Translations under genes and position numbers: made by a program
Notes under the pieces: model-generated
Database searches by the model: none
What the model saw: only the letters and a program-made list of their open reading frames with translations
What the model was told of the DNA's origin: nothing
Part shown: positions 5,648 to 7,036 of the stretch, one piece after another
Numbering within the stretch: the first letter of the stretch is position 1
Layout: every line of letters starts with the position of its first letter
DNA from: Calditrichota bacterium
Lineage (GTDB): Bacteria > Calditrichota > Calditrichia > RBG-13-44-9
Direction of reading: 5' to 3'
Length of the DNA: 7,036 bases
Assembly (NCBI GenBank): GCA_016934605.1
Contig: JAFGSO010000365.1
Span: 1 to 7,036 of the forward strand

Positions 5648-7036
5648 TTATCTTTCTTTTTTAACTTCTTCAGACAGAATATTTTCATTATCGTCCGACT
5701 TCGACGCATCTGAAGTTATTTTTATTTCATTTTCAGTTTTATCTGCATCTTCCCGGGACGCATCTGTTTTTTTGTCAGATTCATCCGAGCCGTTCTTATT
5801 ACTTTTCATAGTGATCATTCTTTCCCTGTTCTTGAGAGACGGCTGAGGAGAAGGTGCCTGGAAGAACTGGGGACCTTTTTCCATATCTTCGGAACGGAAA
5901 CCGCCAACCATAACTTCGCCATCCAGAGTAAGCAAAGGAGTTCCGGGCGGTTTGAGACGGCGTTTTCCGCCGCGCTGCACGAAACGTTCACGTTGTTTAC
6001 GATGATTCAGTTTTGCTCGCTTGAGTTCTTCATAAATGAGACGCGGAGGTATTTCCACAAAACTGTATTTCCGGGAATTAAGCAGATCGCTCAAACGTTT
6101 TGGACCGTATTCGGGATGTTCACGAATAATATCATAGAGTTTGGTTTTTACCTCGATGCTCATGTGCCTCAGGCCGACATTAGTATAGCCATGCAGCATT
6201 TCACGCAGGTATTCATAGCCGCCCTCCTCATAAATCTTTTTATACTTATAATAGGTAGAAGGAGAGACATCCATTTCCTTGCAGGCCTGAAGTATGGTTA
6301 CATCGCTTTTACCGGCCAGCTCAAACAACTCCTTAAACATATCAATTTTCACATCAACCGCTTCCATATTTTCCTTTACAGCCACCAGCGTAACATCATC
6401 GTTTTGCTCATAGCCGCCGGTAAAACTTTGCAAATCTTCTTTCAGTTTACTCACGAATTCAACTACATCCAGATTTCCATATTTCCGGATGGCAGCCAAA
6501 AAACGTTCATCTCCATACATTTCACGTTTATGATTCATCGCCTCGGTAATTCCGTCCGTATAAACAACCAGCATATCATCGGGATGAAGCCGGATGCGGT
6601 CTGCCCGGATGGTTTTATCGAAGAGATGGATGTCCGGGAGGGTGATACCCACAGGGAATCCGGGGGGATTCAGGTAAAAGGTTTCCTTCGTTTTGCCACG
6701 GTATAGAATCATGGGATTGTGACCTGCACTGGCGAAAGAGATCATCCGTTCACGGGAATCCAGAACAATATAGAATGAAGTAACGAACATGCCTTTTCGG
6801 ATGTCATCGGTGACAAACTGGTTCACTTTAGCGAGCACTTCCGCCGGATTTTTATTTCCCCGTGCTTCCAGCCGCAAAGCGGTTCGGATCATGGTCATTA
6901 CCATGGAACCCGGAACGCCTTTTCCGGAAACATCTGCCACACAGACTCCTATGGTATGATCATCCACTTCCACAAAGTCGAACAGGTCTCCGCCCACTTC
7001 TTTAGCGGCCTGGTAATAGGAGGTGATATCATATCC
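5648..7036 (-). CDS. SpoIIE/PP2C-type serine phosphatase fused to transposase-type HTH domains (N-terminus beyond window)
   Basis: 462 residues are visible; the frame is open through the right edge (GYDITSYYQAAKEVGGDLFD), so the GTG at 6995-6997 is not the real start. The catalytic part spans visible residues 1-222 with all expected PP2C/SpoIIE motifs: EVGGDLFD (metal-binding Asp17), ADVSGKGVPGSM (Asp35), SAGHNPMILY, PPGFPVGI, DDMLVVYTDGITEA (Asp161) and QNDDVTLVAVK (Asp213/214). It should therefore be an active, Mn/Mg-dependent phosphoserine phosphatase. Next come an HTH (about 231-285; ACKEMDVSPSTYYKYKKIYE and an EGGYEYLRE turn) and a second basic domain (about 296-350; IIREHPEYGPKRLSDLLN to LNHRKQRERF). 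This order matches the N-terminal DNA-binding half of IS481/IS3-type transposases. The last 110 residues are low-complexity and acidic. The likely substrate is the STAS protein encoded next. Any sensor domain would lie off-window. Confidence 0.9.
   Translation of the reverse strand, partial: GYDITSYYQAAKEVGGDLFDFVEVDDHTIGVCVADVSGKGVPGSMVMTMIRTALRLEARGNKNPAEVLAKVNQFVTDDIRKGMFVTSFYIVLDSRERMISFASAGHNPMILYRGKTKETFYLNPPGFPVGITLPDIHLFDKTIRADRIRLHPDDMLVVYTDGITEAMNHKREMYGDERFLAAIRKYGNLDVVEFVSKLKEDLQSFTGGYEQNDDVTLVAVKENMEAVDVKIDMFKELFELAGKSDVTILQACKEMDVSPSTYYKYKKIYEEGGYEYLREMLHGYTNVGLRHMSIEVKTKLYDIIREHPEYGPKRLSDLLNSRKYSFVEIPPRLIYEELKRAKLNHRKQRERFVQRGGKRRLKPPGTPLLTLDGEVMVGGFRSEDMEKGPQFFQAPSPQPSLKNRERMITMKSNKNGSDESDKKTDASREDADKTENEIKITSDASKSDDNENILSEEVKKER

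Noticed and set aside
5987..6346. An inserted IS element or transposase pseudogene within the phosphatase gene
   Set aside because: The frame is uninterrupted from PP2C through the HTH domains, there are no terminal inverted repeats or target duplications, and a related domain is found in the neighbouring STAS protein, pointing to stable fusion.
5993..6706. 237-codon plus-strand ORF opposite the phosphatase gene
   Set aside because: Antisense shadow of a well-conserved PP2C/HTH coding sequence; no domain recognised in it.
6995..6997. GTG as start codon of the phosphatase
   Set aside because: It lies inside the conserved EVGGD motif, and the frame stays open and family-like (GYDITSYYQAAKE) to the right edge, so the real start is off-window.

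Overview
The window reads as bacterial chromosomal DNA with five protein genes, all on the minus strand, and one long non-coding gap. Moderately AT-rich coding DNA, and a DUF4159 gene directly followed by a giant DUF4175-like membrane/coiled-coil gene, point to the Bacteroidetes/Ignavibacteria/Calditrichaeota/Marinimicrobia side of the FCB bacteria. This placement is an inference from gene content; no rRNA or marker gene is present.

Layout in transcription order (right to left). A SpoIIE-type PP2C phosphatase, cut at its N-terminus by the window edge (5648-7036), is followed by a STAS anti-anti-sigma-like protein (4808-5569) and a small DUF456-type membrane protein (4286-4786). These look like one operon (gaps of 78 and 21 bp). 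After a 575-bp gap comes a second unit: a secreted DUF4159 protein (3057-3710) and, 24 bp later, the DUF4175-like protein, which runs off the left edge (<1-3032). A near-consensus sigma70-type promoter (TTGACA-16-TATATT) sits in the gap and points at the DUF4159 gene.

The most striking point is the signalling operon. The phosphatase and its presumed substrate, the STAS protein, both end in versions of the same roughly 57-residue basic domain. It resembles the second DNA-binding domain of IS481/IS3-type transposases. In the phosphatase it is preceded by the matching first helix-turn-helix, so the whole N-terminal DNA-binding half of a transposase appears to have been fused to a PP2C enzyme, without a DDE catalytic core. 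This suggests a partner-switching module whose phosphatase and switch protein touch DNA, or each other, through a domesticated transposase domain. No anti-sigma kinase or sigma factor lies in the window.

The 3711-4285 gap also holds three related copies of a palindromic motif (core TCAAAAT-GA-ATTTTGA), one overlapping the -35 box of the DUF4159 promoter. It further contains a strong GC hairpin, a run of nine G, and a possible divergent promoter/terminator pair for a short plus-strand transcript.
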